This document shows positions 35,041 to 44,498 of a DNA stretch of 64,000 bases, piece by piece; position 1 is the stretch's first letter, and every line of letters starts with the position of its first letter. The DNA comes from [Eubacterium] yurii subsp. margaretiae ATCC 43715 (lineage in GTDB: Bacteria > Bacillota > Clostridia > Peptostreptococcales > Filifactoraceae). The DNA is taken from the NCBI GenBank assembly GCA_000146855.1, contig GL405246.1:501022-565021 (forward strand). The letters run 5' to 3'. The translations under genes were made by a program, and so were the position numbers. A model generated the notes under the pieces. The model was given only the letters and a program-made list of their open reading frames with translations. It was not told the origin of the DNA and searched no databases.

Positions 35041-36039
35041 TTGGCGGAAGTATTATCGCAAAAAGAAATAGATGCGTTACTGTCAGCGCTTGGTGACGGT
35101 GATGTTTCTGTAGATGATATAAAGGAAGAGCAAAAGGAAGTCAAGATAAAAAACTATGACTTCAAAAGTCCTAAAAAATTGGCAAAAGATCAGTTGAAGA
35201 CATTGTCGATAATACACGATAATTACGCCAGAGTGCTTAGTACGTATTTATCAGGGTATTTAAGGGTAATAACTGAGATTGAGGTATCTTCTGTGGAAGA
35301 ACTCTCTTACTACGAGTTCAACAACTCCATATCAAATCCTGCCATGATTGCAGTAGTCAATTTTGAACCTTTGCCGGGGCAGATAATATTGGAGACGTCG
35401 AGTAAGCTTGCCTACACCATGATAGATAGGATTCTTGGTGGTGACGGACTTTATGATGAGGAAAATAGAGATTTCTCTGAAATAGAACTAATCATACTTT
35501 CAAAGTTAGTTAGAAATATAGTAGGCTATTTTTCCGAGGCATGGGAAAATGTGATAGAACTCTCACCTTACTTGGAAAAGATAGAACCTAATTCACAATT
35601 TGCTCAGATAGTTTCGCCAAATGAAACTGTTGCACTTATAACCTTATCGGTTAAAATAGGCGAGGTTGAGGGACTGATGAACATCTGTCTTCCTAACATC
35701 GTATTGGAGCCGATTATACAAAATCTTTCTACCAACTTCCTATTTTCCGGAATTAAAAAAGAGTTTGATGAAAAGGGCAAGAAAAACCTCGAAAGCAATG
35801 TGAAAAAAGCTAAACTTGAAGCAGTTGCGATAATAGGAGACACCTTTATAACTGTTGAAGACTTCATATTTATGCAGGTAGGAGATGTAATCAAGCTCAA
35901 TAAAAAGGTGGATGAAGAACTGGAACTTAAGGTTGCCGGAAAAACTAAGTATCTAGGTTATCCGGGAACTTATAAGAAGAATATGGCTTTTAAAATAAAC
36001 AAAGTAATAGAAAAGGGTGATGAAGAAAATGGCGAATGA
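35041..36039 (+). CDS. fliM: Flagellar motor switch protein FliM
   Basis: C-ring component that binds CheY-P. The 332 residues show the N-terminal CheY-binding peptide LSQKEIDALLSAL, the middle CheC-like domain (about 40-230) with NPAMIAVVNFEPLPG and RILGGDG, and a C-terminal SpoA domain (about 250-320). TTG start behind GAGGGTGGTG. Confidence 0.95.
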   Translation: MAEVLSQKEIDALLSALGDGDVSVDDIKEEQKEVKIKNYDFKSPKKLAKDQLKTLSIIHDNYARVLSTYLSGYLRVITEIEVSSVEELSYYEFNNSISNPAMIAVVNFEPLPGQIILETSSKLAYTMIDRILGGDGLYDEENRDFSEIELIILSKLVRNIVGYFSEAWENVIELSPYLEKIEPNSQFAQIVSPNETVALITLSVKIGEVEGLMNICLPNIVLEPIIQNLSTNFLFSGIKKEFDEKGKKNLESNVKKAKLEAVAIIGDTFITVEDFIFMQVGDVIKLNKKVDEELELKVAGKTKYLGYPGTYKKNMAFKINKVIEKGDEENGE

Positions 36040-37270
36040 TATGCTTTCCCAAGAAGAGATAAATGCTCTTTTGAGCGGTGTTGTAAATAACGACACTACT
36101 GATGTGCAAGACGTAGAAACTAAGCAAGAACTCGTAGACGCTTTCACAGACATGGAAAAAGATGCTATAGGTGAAATTGGAAACATAAGCATGGGTAGCG
36201 CCGCTACTACATTGTTTACTTTATTAAGCCAAAGAGTGGAAATAACTACTCCGACAGTAAGACAAACAACAATAGCCAAGATAGCTGAGAGTTATCCTCT
36301 ACCTTTTGTATCTGTGTTTATAAAGTATTCTGTTGGAATAGATGGGATGAACCTGCTTATTTTGAAAGAAGATGATGTTAAGATTATCACTTCTTTGATG
36401 CTTGGAGGAGATGGAGTAAGCGACTTACCTGAAGATCTCACGGAGATGCACCTAAGTGCGATAAGCGAGGCTATGAATCAGATGATGGGTGCTGCATCGA
36501 CTTCACTTTCAGAGATGCTCGGTGGCAAGATTGATATTACACCACCTAAAGTAAGTAGGGTGAATTTTAAGGGAGATAGACTTGATCCTGATATCATTGA
36601 TCCTGCTCAAGAGATAATGTGCACTTCATTTAGGATGAGAGTCGGCAATCTCATAGACTCTGAGATAATGCAGATACTTCCTATTGAATTTGCAAGGAAG
36701 TTGATAGATAAGATAATGGGTAATACAGGAGTTAGTGAAGAAGTTGTAGAGCAAGAGGCTCCGCCTGTACAGGAACAACCGCAACAGGCTGCTCCACCGA
36801 TTCAGGAAGTGCCACAGGCTCCACCGGTGATGCCGCCACAGGAGCAATATCAAGCACCACCGCCACAATATTACCAAGCACCGCCACCGCAGTATTATCA
36901 GGCTCCGCCTATGCCTATGCAGTATGAGCAGATGCCATCACAGCAGAGTGTGAGGGTGCAACAGGCACAGTTTTCAAGTTTTGATTCACTTGCAATGAGC
37001 AATATTCAAGTACCTGAAAATATGGACTTGATAAAGGATGTAATGTTACAAATTACCGTTGAACTTGGAAAGACGGTAAAACCTATAAATGAGATACTTG
37101 ACTTCAAACCGGGAAGTGTACTTGAGCTTGACAAGGTGGTAGGTGAGTCTTTGGACATACTTGCCAACGGTAAAAAAATTGCTACCGGCGAAGTAGTAGT
37201 AATAGATGAAAACTATGGTATAAGAATTACAGATATTGTAAAGCCAGATAAGAGATTACAAAGTTTATAA
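36029..37270 (+). CDS. fliY: Flagellar motor switch phosphatase FliY
   Basis: C-ring protein of Gram-positive type that also dephosphorylates CheY-P. About 413 residues: a short LSQEEINALLSG peptide, a CheC-like domain with two phosphatase E-x2-N motifs (EIGNISMGSAAT and EAMNQMMGAAST), a Pro/Gln/Tyr-rich linker (about 240-300) containing the repeat QYYQAPPP, and a C-terminal SpoA/FliN domain (about 335-410). The ATG at 36029 overlaps the fliM stop; an ATG at 36020 is possible but lies too close to the AAGGG. Confidence 0.94.
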   Translation: MANDMLSQEEINALLSGVVNNDTTDVQDVETKQELVDAFTDMEKDAIGEIGNISMGSAATTLFTLLSQRVEITTPTVRQTTIAKIAESYPLPFVSVFIKYSVGIDGMNLLILKEDDVKIITSLMLGGDGVSDLPEDLTEMHLSAISEAMNQMMGAASTSLSEMLGGKIDITPPKVSRVNFKGDRLDPDIIDPAQEIMCTSFRMRVGNLIDSEIMQILPIEFARKLIDKIMGNTGVSEEVVEQEAPPVQEQPQQAAPPIQEVPQAPPVMPPQEQYQAPPPQYYQAPPPQYYQAPPMPMQYEQMPSQQSVRVQQAQFSSFDSLAMSNIQVPENMDLIKDVMLQITVELGKTVKPINEILDFKPGSVLELDKVVGESLDILANGKKIATGEVVVIDENYGIRITDIVKPDKRLQSL

Positions 37271-37292
37271 AAAATTAGGAGGATTTTTAAAG

Positions 37293-37655
37293 ATGGCAAA
37301 AGGGATTTTATTAGTTGATGATGCGGCATTTATGAGAATGATGCTTAAAGACATATTGGTTAAAAACGGATATGAAGTTTTGGGTGAGGCTGAAAACGGA
37401 CTTAAGGCTATAGAAAAATACAAGGAGCTTAATCCGGATTTGGTTATAATGGATATAACGATGCCTGAAATGGACGGGATAGATGCCGTAAAAGAAATCA
37501 AGAAGATAAATGCCAATGCAACTGTCATTATGTGTTCAGCGATGGGACAACAAGCCATGGTTATCGAGGCTATTCAATCAGGAGCAAAAGACTTTATAGT
37601 TAAGCCTTTCCAAGCTGACAGAATTTTGGAAGCTGTTAAGAAGGTAATAGGTTAA
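37293..37655 (+). CDS. cheY: Chemotaxis response regulator CheY
   Basis: Receives phosphate from CheA and acts on FliM/FliY. The 120-residue lone receiver domain has the acidic pair VDDAAF (about 7-12), the phospho-acceptor Asp in DLVIMDITMPEMDG (about 49-62), the Ser of MCSAMGQ and the Lys of VKPFQ. AGGAGG precedes the ATG. It sits between fliY and fliO as in many Firmicutes. Confidence 0.95.
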   Translation: MAKGILLVDDAAFMRMMLKDILVKNGYEVLGEAENGLKAIEKYKELNPDLVIMDITMPEMDGIDAVKEIKKINANATVIMCSAMGQQAMVIEAIQSGAKDFIVKPFQADRILEAVKKVIG

Positions 37656-37659
37656 TAAC

Positions 37660-37932
37660 TTGTTGGACTTAGTTATTCAAATAATACTTTACACTATTTT
37701 AATAGTAGTAATGATATTAGGTTTGAAAAAGGCATCTATTTTTGTAGAAAAGAGAAATTACAACTTTTACAAGGATAATAATATGAAGGTCCTTGAGAAG
37801 ATAGTTCTTTCAAAAGATAAGGAAATATTTCTTGTTGAAGTATACGGCAAGAAGTATTTCTTAGGTGCTTCCAATAATAACATATCTGTTTTAAAGGAAT
37901 TAGATTACAAAGATGATACTGACAGAAAATAA
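37660..37932 (+). CDS. fliO: Flagellar biosynthesis protein FliO
   Basis: Helps FliP assemble. A 90-residue protein with one N-terminal membrane helix (about 4-22) and the small conserved FliO part with MKVLEKIVLSKDKEIFLVEV. TTG start 5 bases after cheY. It overlaps fliP by 20 bases. The family is short and weakly conserved; position confirms it. Confidence 0.85.
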   Translation: MLDLVIQIILYTILIVVMILGLKKASIFVEKRNYNFYKDNNMKVLEKIVLSKDKEIFLVEVYGKKYFLGASNNNISVLKELDYKDDTDRK

Positions 37933-38707
37933 AACGGGAAAGAGATTAAAAAAGTCGGTTTTTCTAGGTGCTTTTTTAATTGCATTTATTTATTTTTTTA
38001 ATAATATGGCATCAGCTACCGCAATACCTAACGTATCACTTAATATTAATACGGGTGGCAACTCTACCGATATGAGTGATTCAATAGAATTACTCTTATT
38101 TTTTACTTTGTTGTCGGTATTGCCGAGTATTCTCATAATGATGACCTGCTTTACAAGGATAGTGGTGATTCTTTCGTTTTTAAAACAGGCGATTGGTGCA
38201 CAACAGACCATTCCATCTCAAGTCATGGTAGGCTTGGCGCTGTTCTTGACATTTTTCATCATGGCGCCTGTAGGTAAACAAGCCTATGATGGTGGACTGA
38301 AACCCTATTTTGACAAGCAAATCAAACAGGAACAGGCAGTGGAAAATGTGATGAAGCCTGTAAGAGAGTTTATGTTCAAGCAGACTAGGCAGTCTGACAT
38401 AAAGTTATTCCTAGAGCTGTCAAAAGATGAACAATTAAAAAAAGACAATGTAACTCTTGAAAACATACCTAATTCCGTACTCATACCGGCTTTTTGTATA
38501 AGTGAGTTAAAGACCGGATTTCAAATAGGATTTTTGCTGTTCATACCCTTTATTATCATAGATATGGTAGTTTCTTCAACACTGATGTCTATGGGTATGA
38601 TGATGCTTCCACCTATGATGATATCAATGCCTTTTAAATTATTGCTCTTTGTCTTGGTAGATGGATGGGATTTGGTAATAAGATCCATAGTTATGGGATT
38701 TAAGTAG
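37913..38707 (+). CDS. fliP: Flagellar export gate protein FliP
   Basis: Core of the export gate. The 264 residues have an N-terminal signal-like helix (about 15-35), then LLSVLPSILIMMTCFTRIVV, SFLKQAIGAQQTIPSQ and C-terminal MGMMMLPPMMISMPFKLLLF, all standard FliP motifs. ATG at 37913 overlaps fliO. Confidence 0.95.
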   Translation: MILTENKTGKRLKKSVFLGAFLIAFIYFFNNMASATAIPNVSLNINTGGNSTDMSDSIELLLFFTLLSVLPSILIMMTCFTRIVVILSFLKQAIGAQQTIPSQVMVGLALFLTFFIMAPVGKQAYDGGLKPYFDKQIKQEQAVENVMKPVREFMFKQTRQSDIKLFLELSKDEQLKKDNVTLENIPNSVLIPAFCISELKTGFQIGFLLFIPFIIIDMVVSSTLMSMGMMMLPPMMISMPFKLLLFVLVDGWDLVIRSIVMGFK

Positions 38708-38716
38708 GAGTGAGTT

Positions 38717-38986
38717 ATGGATATAGATGTAGTAGTAAATATAATACAACAGGCAGCACTTATGATACTCTTGCTTTCTGCTCCAATGTTACTCATAGGC
38801 TTGGTAGTAGGACTTATAGTATCTATATTTCAAGCAACTACTCAGATTCAGGAGGCGACTCTCGCATTTGTACCCAAGATAGTGGCTGTATTGCTCTCAA
38901 TGGTAATATTTGGACCTTGGATTATTTCTACCTTGGTCAATTTTACGAGAAACTTGTTTTTGGGGATGAACAACTTTATAGTTTAG
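38717..38986 (+). CDS. fliQ: Flagellar export gate protein FliQ
   Basis: An 89-residue protein with two membrane helices, LVVGLIVSIFQATTQIQEAT between them, typical of FliQ. TAGGAG precedes the ATG, 9 bases after fliP. Confidence 0.95.
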   Translation: MDIDVVVNIIQQAALMILLLSAPMLLIGLVVGLIVSIFQATTQIQEATLAFVPKIVAVLLSMVIFGPWIISTLVNFTRNLFLGMNNFIV

Positions 38987-39004
38987 TTTATAATAGGGAA
39001 TATT

Positions 39005-39787
39005 ATGTTTGGTGATTTGATATTTTTTGTAATGAATTCCATTGATGTCTATATGCTGATTTTGTCCAGAGTGTTGGGGATTGTCATTATTGCACCTATG
39101 TTTTCAAGAAATAATATTCCTGCCATGTTGAAGGTAGGGTTGGGTATGATTTTGTCGTATGTGATTCTACCTTTTGTCGTACCTAATACAAATATAGATG
39201 TTTCAAGCAGTGAGTTTATTTTTTTGGTGGTAAAAGAGCTATTTACAGGATTTTGCATAGGTCTTTGTATGGCTCTGATTTTCAATATATTTATGGCAGC
39301 CGGGGCAAATGCTGATATAAATATAGGTCTTTCCATGTCACAGATTTTTGACAGCTCCATAGGTGGAAATACCACCATAAGCGGTCAACTTTTCAATGTA
39401 TTTGCTTTTTTACTCTTTTTGTCCTTGGATATTCACCATCTGATGATAAGGGCTATAGTCAATTCATTTGAGATACTGCCTATAAATACTATTGACTTTT
39501 ACAAGGAAGGTTTTTTGGACTTTCTTATAAGGCTCAACGCGTATATCTTGGTATCATCAATATTATTGGTAGTACCTATAATAATAACTCTCTTTTTAGG
39601 CAATATATTACTTGCCTTTATGGCAAAGGTCATGCCACAGATGAACGTCTTTATAGTAGGTATGCCTTTTAAGATAATAGTGGGCTTTGTTATATTCTAT
39701 CTAAGCCTGCCTATGGTTAAAAATGTCGTGATAGAGATATTTAAGAAGATGAGCGAGTATGTTTTTATGTTTTTAAAAATAGCTTAG
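39005..39787 (+). CDS. fliR: Flagellar export gate protein FliR
   Basis: The 260 residues with about six membrane helices show SRVLGIVIIAPMFSRNNIP near the N-terminus, and GNILLAFMAKVMPQMNVFIV with GMPFKIIVGF near the end, as in FliR. Starts 18 bases after fliQ. A 270-base gap to flhB follows; it is AT-rich, with weak B-repeat likeness only. Confidence 0.94.
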   Translation: MFGDLIFFVMNSIDVYMLILSRVLGIVIIAPMFSRNNIPAMLKVGLGMILSYVILPFVVPNTNIDVSSSEFIFLVVKELFTGFCIGLCMALIFNIFMAAGANADINIGLSMSQIFDSSIGGNTTISGQLFNVFAFLLFLSLDIHHLMIRAIVNSFEILPINTIDFYKEGFLDFLIRLNAYILVSSILLVVPIIITLFLGNILLAFMAKVMPQMNVFIVGMPFKIIVGFVIFYLSLPMVKNVVIEIFKKMSEYVFMFLKIA

Positions 39788-40057
39788 TTTCTTGATATAT
39801 TTCGTTTTTTATGTTGAAATTCTTCTAAATTGCAAGATTATAATAAGATTTTGTAGAATTTATTTAAATATTTATGCTCTATATCAGTGTTATTCTAATT
39901 ATTAGATATAGAATTTGGATTTATTTTATTTATTAAATACTTATGAATGATTTTTTATAATTTATTAGTTAATCCAATCTATGGTTAATTCATAGATTAA
40001 AAATAGCAGTATAAGTGGATGATGAGATGTTTGTTATTTGTGAAAAGTGAGCAAAAG

Positions 40058-41158
40058 ATGTATGATTATATAAAGATTAATCTCCAGTTATTTTCCGAGA
40101 AGACTGAAGAGGCAACTCCTAAGAAAAAGGAAGATACGAGGAAAAAGGGGAATGTGCTCCAAAGTAGGGAGCTTACAGGTGCAGCCTCGCTTTTCGCGGC
40201 TGTATTTGCTATTAATACCTTTTCCAAGGAAATATTAAAGGTCATAGTGGATGCGTGGAACTACTATACAGGAATGTTGAACAGTTTTGAGCTTACAAAT
40301 CAGATGCAGGCATACAAACTCTTCACAACCTTGCTTATTTTTTGCGTAAAGGCTATGCTCTTTATAATAATACCTGTTGTCCTTGTAGCCTTTTTGGTGC
40401 AAAAGGCACAGGTTGGAAATATATTTACGGCTGAGACTATAAGACCAAAGCTTGAAAGAATAAGTATACTGTCGGGGTTTAAGAGGATGTTTTCCATGCA
40501 GTCTACTGTCACTCTTATAAAATCTCTGCTTAAGATTATGCTTGTAGGTTATGTTGGATATGCCTACATCAAAGATAATATGCCATTGGTAATGAAGTCA
40601 TTTTCACTCAATGACAAGCAATTTTCCTATATGCTATTTCATTTTTCAATAAATATGGCACTTAGGATGGTGTATGTAATAATAGCACTGGGTATTTTTG
40701 ACTATGTGTATCAGAGACATTCATACAACAAGAATATCAGGATGTCAAAACAGGAAATAAAAGATGAATATAAGCAATCTGAAGGGGATCCTCAGATTAA
40801 ATCAAAGATAAAGGAACGTCAAAGGCAGTCTGCTATGAGAAGGATGATGCAAGACTTGCCAAAGGCGGATGTAATAATCACCAATCCTACGCATTTTGCA
40901 GTGGCATTAAAATATGATGAAGATAAGTATGACGCTCCTTATGTGGTAGCGAAGGGGCAGGATTTTATAGCCAAGAAGATAAGAGAAAAAGCCAAGGAGC
41001 TTGATATTCCTATTGTTGAAAACAAACCGCTTGCAAGGGCTTTGTACAGCGAGATAGACATAGGAAGTGTAATTACACCTCAGTTATATGAGGCTGTCGC
41101 AGAAGTATTGGCTTACATCTTCTCTTTAAAGACGGATAATAAAACTAACAGGAGATAG
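40058..41158 (+). CDS. flhB: Flagellar export switch protein FlhB
   Basis: Switches export from hook to filament substrates by self-cleavage. About 366 residues: an N-terminal INLQLFSEKTEEATPKKK, four membrane helices (about 25-200) and a cytosolic domain with the cleavage motif NPTH in ITNPTHFAVALKY. I place the start at 40058 because relatives begin just before INLQ; ATGs at 40019 and 40022 are in frame and would add 12-13 residues. Confidence 0.93.
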   Translation: MYDYIKINLQLFSEKTEEATPKKKEDTRKKGNVLQSRELTGAASLFAAVFAINTFSKEILKVIVDAWNYYTGMLNSFELTNQMQAYKLFTTLLIFCVKAMLFIIIPVVLVAFLVQKAQVGNIFTAETIRPKLERISILSGFKRMFSMQSTVTLIKSLLKIMLVGYVGYAYIKDNMPLVMKSFSLNDKQFSYMLFHFSINMALRMVYVIIALGIFDYVYQRHSYNKNIRMSKQEIKDEYKQSEGDPQIKSKIKERQRQSAMRRMMQDLPKADVIITNPTHFAVALKYDEDKYDAPYVVAKGQDFIAKKIREKAKELDIPIVENKPLARALYSEIDIGSVITPQLYEAVAEVLAYIFSLKTDNKTNRR

Positions 41159-41161
41159 ATA

Positions 41162-43195
41162 ATGAAGATAGGAGATATAGTAGTATCGGTAGGGATAATA
41201 TTTATGATTCTTATGATAATAATACCTATGCCGGAATTTCTGGTTGATATTATGCTCAGTATGAACATATCATTATCACTTCTTATATTGTTGATAGCAA
41301 TGTTTAACAGGGAGGCACTGGATTTTTCAGTATTCCCTTCACTTTTGCTGATTACTACAATATTTAGAATAGCACTTAATATAACTACAACAAGATATAT
41401 CCTATTAAAAGGTGATGCAGGAGATGTAATCGAGGCATTTGGAAACTTCGTTATGGGTGGTAACGCCATAGTCGGATTTATAGTGTTCATCATCATAATG
41501 ATAGTAAACTTTATGGTAATTACCAAGGGTTCTGAGAGAGTATCGGAAGTTGCTGCAAGATTTACACTGGACGCTATGCCCGGTAAGCAGATGGCTATAG
41601 ATGCAGATTTGAACTCAGGTATGATAGATGAAACACAGGCAAGGACAAGGAGAAGCAAGATTCAAAGAGAGGCCGATTTTTACGGCTCTATGGACGGTGC
41701 TACAAAGTTCGTAAAGGGAGACTCTATTGCCGGTATCATAATTACCTTTATCAATCTGCTGGGCGGTATACTAATGGGTATACTGTACTTGAAAATAACG
41801 GCAGGAGAAGCCTTGCAAAAATATGCCCTGCTTGCAGTTGGTGACGGTCTGGTATCCTCAATTCCTTCGCTATTGATATCAGCAGCTACAGGTATAATAG
41901 TTACAAGGTCGGCATCAGAAGATAATCTTGGAAACGACCTTAGAAATCAGTTGTTTAACAACTCTACGATAATGTTCATAGTTTCTGGAGTGCTTTTCTT
42001 CCTTGCGCTTACACCACTGCCTACACTTCCTTACCTGGTGTTGTCAGTAGTCTTTGCCTTTGTCGGCAACTCTATAAGGGTAAAAGGTCAAGATGGCGAA
42101 AAAGCGGACGTAAAAGAAGAGCAGGCTACAAAGGACGATGTTGAAGAGATAAGAAGACCTGAAAATGTACTGCCTCTGCTTAATGTAGAGGCTATAGAGC
42201 TTGAATTTGGCTATGGTATAATACCTCTTGCAGACAAATCTCAAGGTGGAGATTTGTTTGACAGATTGGTAATGATAAGAAGACAGTGTGCGCTTGAGCT
42301 GGGAATTATAGTACCTATGATTAGACTTAGAGATAATATCCAGCTCCAACCTAATGAATATATAATCAAGATTAAGGGTGTTGAAGTTGCAGGAGGTTCA
42401 GTGCTTTTTGACCACTACCTTGCTATGAATCCCGGCAATGCCGACGGAGAACTGTCTGGTATAGACACTATAGAGCCGTCATTTGGATTGCCGGCTAAGT
42501 GGATAGACTCTAAGGAGAGAGAAAAGGCTGAGATATACGGCTATACGGTAGTAGATCCTCCATCAATTATAGCCACACACCTTACAGAGATAATCAAGAG
42601 GTATGCACATGAACTTATAGGAAGACAGGATGTCAAGATGCTTATAGACAATCTCAAGGAAACACAGCCGTCACTTGTGGATGAGGTTACACCGGCTCTG
42701 CTTTCACTTGGAGAAATCCAAAAAGTGCTTGCAAATCTGCTTAGAGAGTCGGTATCTATCAGAAATTTCGGCACAATAATAGAATCTCTTGCAGACTATG
42801 CACAGGTAACTAAGGATACTGATATGCTCACTGAGTATGTTAGACAATCAATGTATAGGAATATAACCAATCAGTTCATGCCTCAAAAAGAGGCAAAGGT
42901 CATAACTATGGACCAAGATGTGGAGAAAAATATAATGGAGTCTTTACAGACGACGGAAACAGGTACCTATATGGCACTTGATCCTGTGCGTTCAAAGAGA
43001 CTGTTAAATAATATCAATGAGCAGGTAGAAAAGGCAATTTCTTTGGGTGAGCAGCCTATAATAGTAACTGCACCTATAGTCAGATTTTATCTGAAAAAGT
43101 TCATAGAGCAGCTAAGCTCTGATATAATAGTCTTATCTTACAATGAAATTGATCCGACAGCAAAGATACAATCAATAGGGATGGTGAGTGCGTAG
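41162..43195 (+). CDS. flhA: Flagellar export gate protein FlhA
   Basis: The largest export-gate subunit. The 677 residues have about eight membrane helices (about 1-310), the FHIPEP-type motif RFTLDAMPGKQMAIDADLNS (about 137-156), and a large cytosolic domain (about 340-677) that docks chaperones. AGGAG precedes the ATG, three bases after flhB. flhF follows directly. Confidence 0.96.
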   Translation: MKIGDIVVSVGIIFMILMIIIPMPEFLVDIMLSMNISLSLLILLIAMFNREALDFSVFPSLLLITTIFRIALNITTTRYILLKGDAGDVIEAFGNFVMGGNAIVGFIVFIIIMIVNFMVITKGSERVSEVAARFTLDAMPGKQMAIDADLNSGMIDETQARTRRSKIQREADFYGSMDGATKFVKGDSIAGIIITFINLLGGILMGILYLKITAGEALQKYALLAVGDGLVSSIPSLLISAATGIIVTRSASEDNLGNDLRNQLFNNSTIMFIVSGVLFFLALTPLPTLPYLVLSVVFAFVGNSIRVKGQDGEKADVKEEQATKDDVEEIRRPENVLPLLNVEAIELEFGYGIIPLADKSQGGDLFDRLVMIRRQCALELGIIVPMIRLRDNIQLQPNEYIIKIKGVEVAGGSVLFDHYLAMNPGNADGELSGIDTIEPSFGLPAKWIDSKEREKAEIYGYTVVDPPSIIATHLTEIIKRYAHELIGRQDVKMLIDNLKETQPSLVDEVTPALLSLGEIQKVLANLLRESVSIRNFGTIIESLADYAQVTKDTDMLTEYVRQSMYRNITNQFMPQKEAKVITMDQDVEKNIMESLQTTETGTYMALDPVRSKRLLNNINEQVEKAISLGEQPIIVTAPIVRFYLKKFIEQLSSDIIVLSYNEIDPTAKIQSIGMVSA

Positions 43196-44497
43196 ATGCA
43201 GGTAAAAAAATTTTTGGGAGAAAATACGGTCTCTGTAATGGCTCTTATCAGGAAAGAGTTTGGTGAAGATGCCATAATCTTGCAGACCAATAAGGTAAAA
43301 ACAGGCGGTTTTTTGGGTTTTTTCCAAAAGGAAGAAGTGGAGATACTTGCCGCACTTGACAACGAAGGCGTATTGGATAGAAAAAACAAGAAAGAAAGTA
43401 AAGATAGAGGAAGAATAGAAAATAATTTATCTAAAAAAACACAAAGAATAAGTAATGGGAAACTCGAAGATGAAATAGTAAAATTTAAGGCAAAGTCAGA
43501 CATGGATTTCAAGTATCATATAGATGCCATGAACGATAGGATAAAAAACAGGAGAGAAAAGGAAACAGACCTCTCATACCAAAATAATATGGATAACCTA
43601 CCTGTAAGGACAGATGCGAGTTTTGAAGATGAGGCAAAGGAAGTAAAAAAAGATATTGATGAGATAAAGACAGCAGTAAGAGAGCTTAAGAAAAAAATCA
43701 ATGATACTTTTAAAACTCCTCAAGAAGAAGAAGATATTATAAGAGAAGAAGAAAATATTTCAAAACTTAGAAAATTAGGCATTTCATACGAACTTTCAAA
43801 AGAAATAGTAGTAAATTTGAAAAAAAAGGGTAAAAATTTTAGGTATGATGACCTAAAAAATGAAGTTTTAGATATGTTTGCCGATTATATAAAGGTGGAC
43901 TTTTCTAAAAGACATAAGTATTATGTTTTTATAGGTTCAACAGGAGTGGGGAAGACTACCACCTTGGCGAAGATAGCGTCCAAAGAAACTATAGAAAATA
44001 AAAAGAAAATAGGGTTTTTGACCTTGGATACCTATAGGATATCCGCAGTAGAGCAACTTAAGACCTATGCAGAGATACTCTCATCTCCTATTGAAGTAGC
44101 GTACGAGATACAGGACTTAAGCTTTGCCATAGACAGATTATCTAACAGAGATATGGTATTTATAGATACTGCAGGACGCTCGCATAATAACAAATCACAG
44201 ATAGATGATTTGAAAAAAGTGTTGACCGATATTGAAGATAAAAAGGTATTTTTGGTTCTGTCAGCCAATACATCCATAGATGACATCTATGACATAATCG
44301 ATACCTACAGTTTTGTAGACGAGTATGAGATTATAGTTACCAAGACTGATGAGACAGGTAGGATGGGAAATATCTTGGATATAATCAAAAAGACTGGAAA
44401 AAATATCTCTTACATCACTTTTGGTCAAAATGTACCTGATGACATAGAAAAATTCAATATGGGGAAATATGTGTCGGAATTAATCAGGGAGATATGA
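43196..44497 (+). CDS. flhF: Flagellar placement GTPase FlhF
   Basis: SRP-type GTPase that sets flagellar site and number. The 433 residues have an N-terminal basic domain MQVKKFLGENTVSVMALIRK, a long variable charged part (about 60-180), and an NG domain (about 190-433) with GSTGVGKTTTLAKIAS, DTAGRSHNNKSQ and TKTDETGRMG. ATG follows the flhA stop at once. Confidence 0.94.
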   Translation: MQVKKFLGENTVSVMALIRKEFGEDAIILQTNKVKTGGFLGFFQKEEVEILAALDNEGVLDRKNKKESKDRGRIENNLSKKTQRISNGKLEDEIVKFKAKSDMDFKYHIDAMNDRIKNRREKETDLSYQNNMDNLPVRTDASFEDEAKEVKKDIDEIKTAVRELKKKINDTFKTPQEEEDIIREEENISKLRKLGISYELSKEIVVNLKKKGKNFRYDDLKNEVLDMFADYIKVDFSKRHKYYVFIGSTGVGKTTTLAKIASKETIENKKKIGFLTLDTYRISAVEQLKTYAEILSSPIEVAYEIQDLSFAIDRLSNRDMVFIDTAGRSHNNKSQIDDLKKVLTDIEDKKVFLVLSANTSIDDIYDIIDTYSFVDEYEIIVTKTDETGRMGNILDIIKKTGKNISYITFGQNVPDDIEKFNMGKYVSELIREI

Positions 44498-44498
44498 G

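Noticed and set aside
36850-36910. CRISPR-like repeats
   Set aside because: The repeats encode the Pro/Gln linker of FliY in frame and have no spacers; no CRISPR array or cas gene is present in the window.
39880-40015. Possible fifth family B element between fliR and flhB
   Set aside because: The end CATAGATTAAAAATAGCAGTATAA resembles the B right end, but the left end and middle cannot be aligned with confidence and there is no clean 3-bp duplication.
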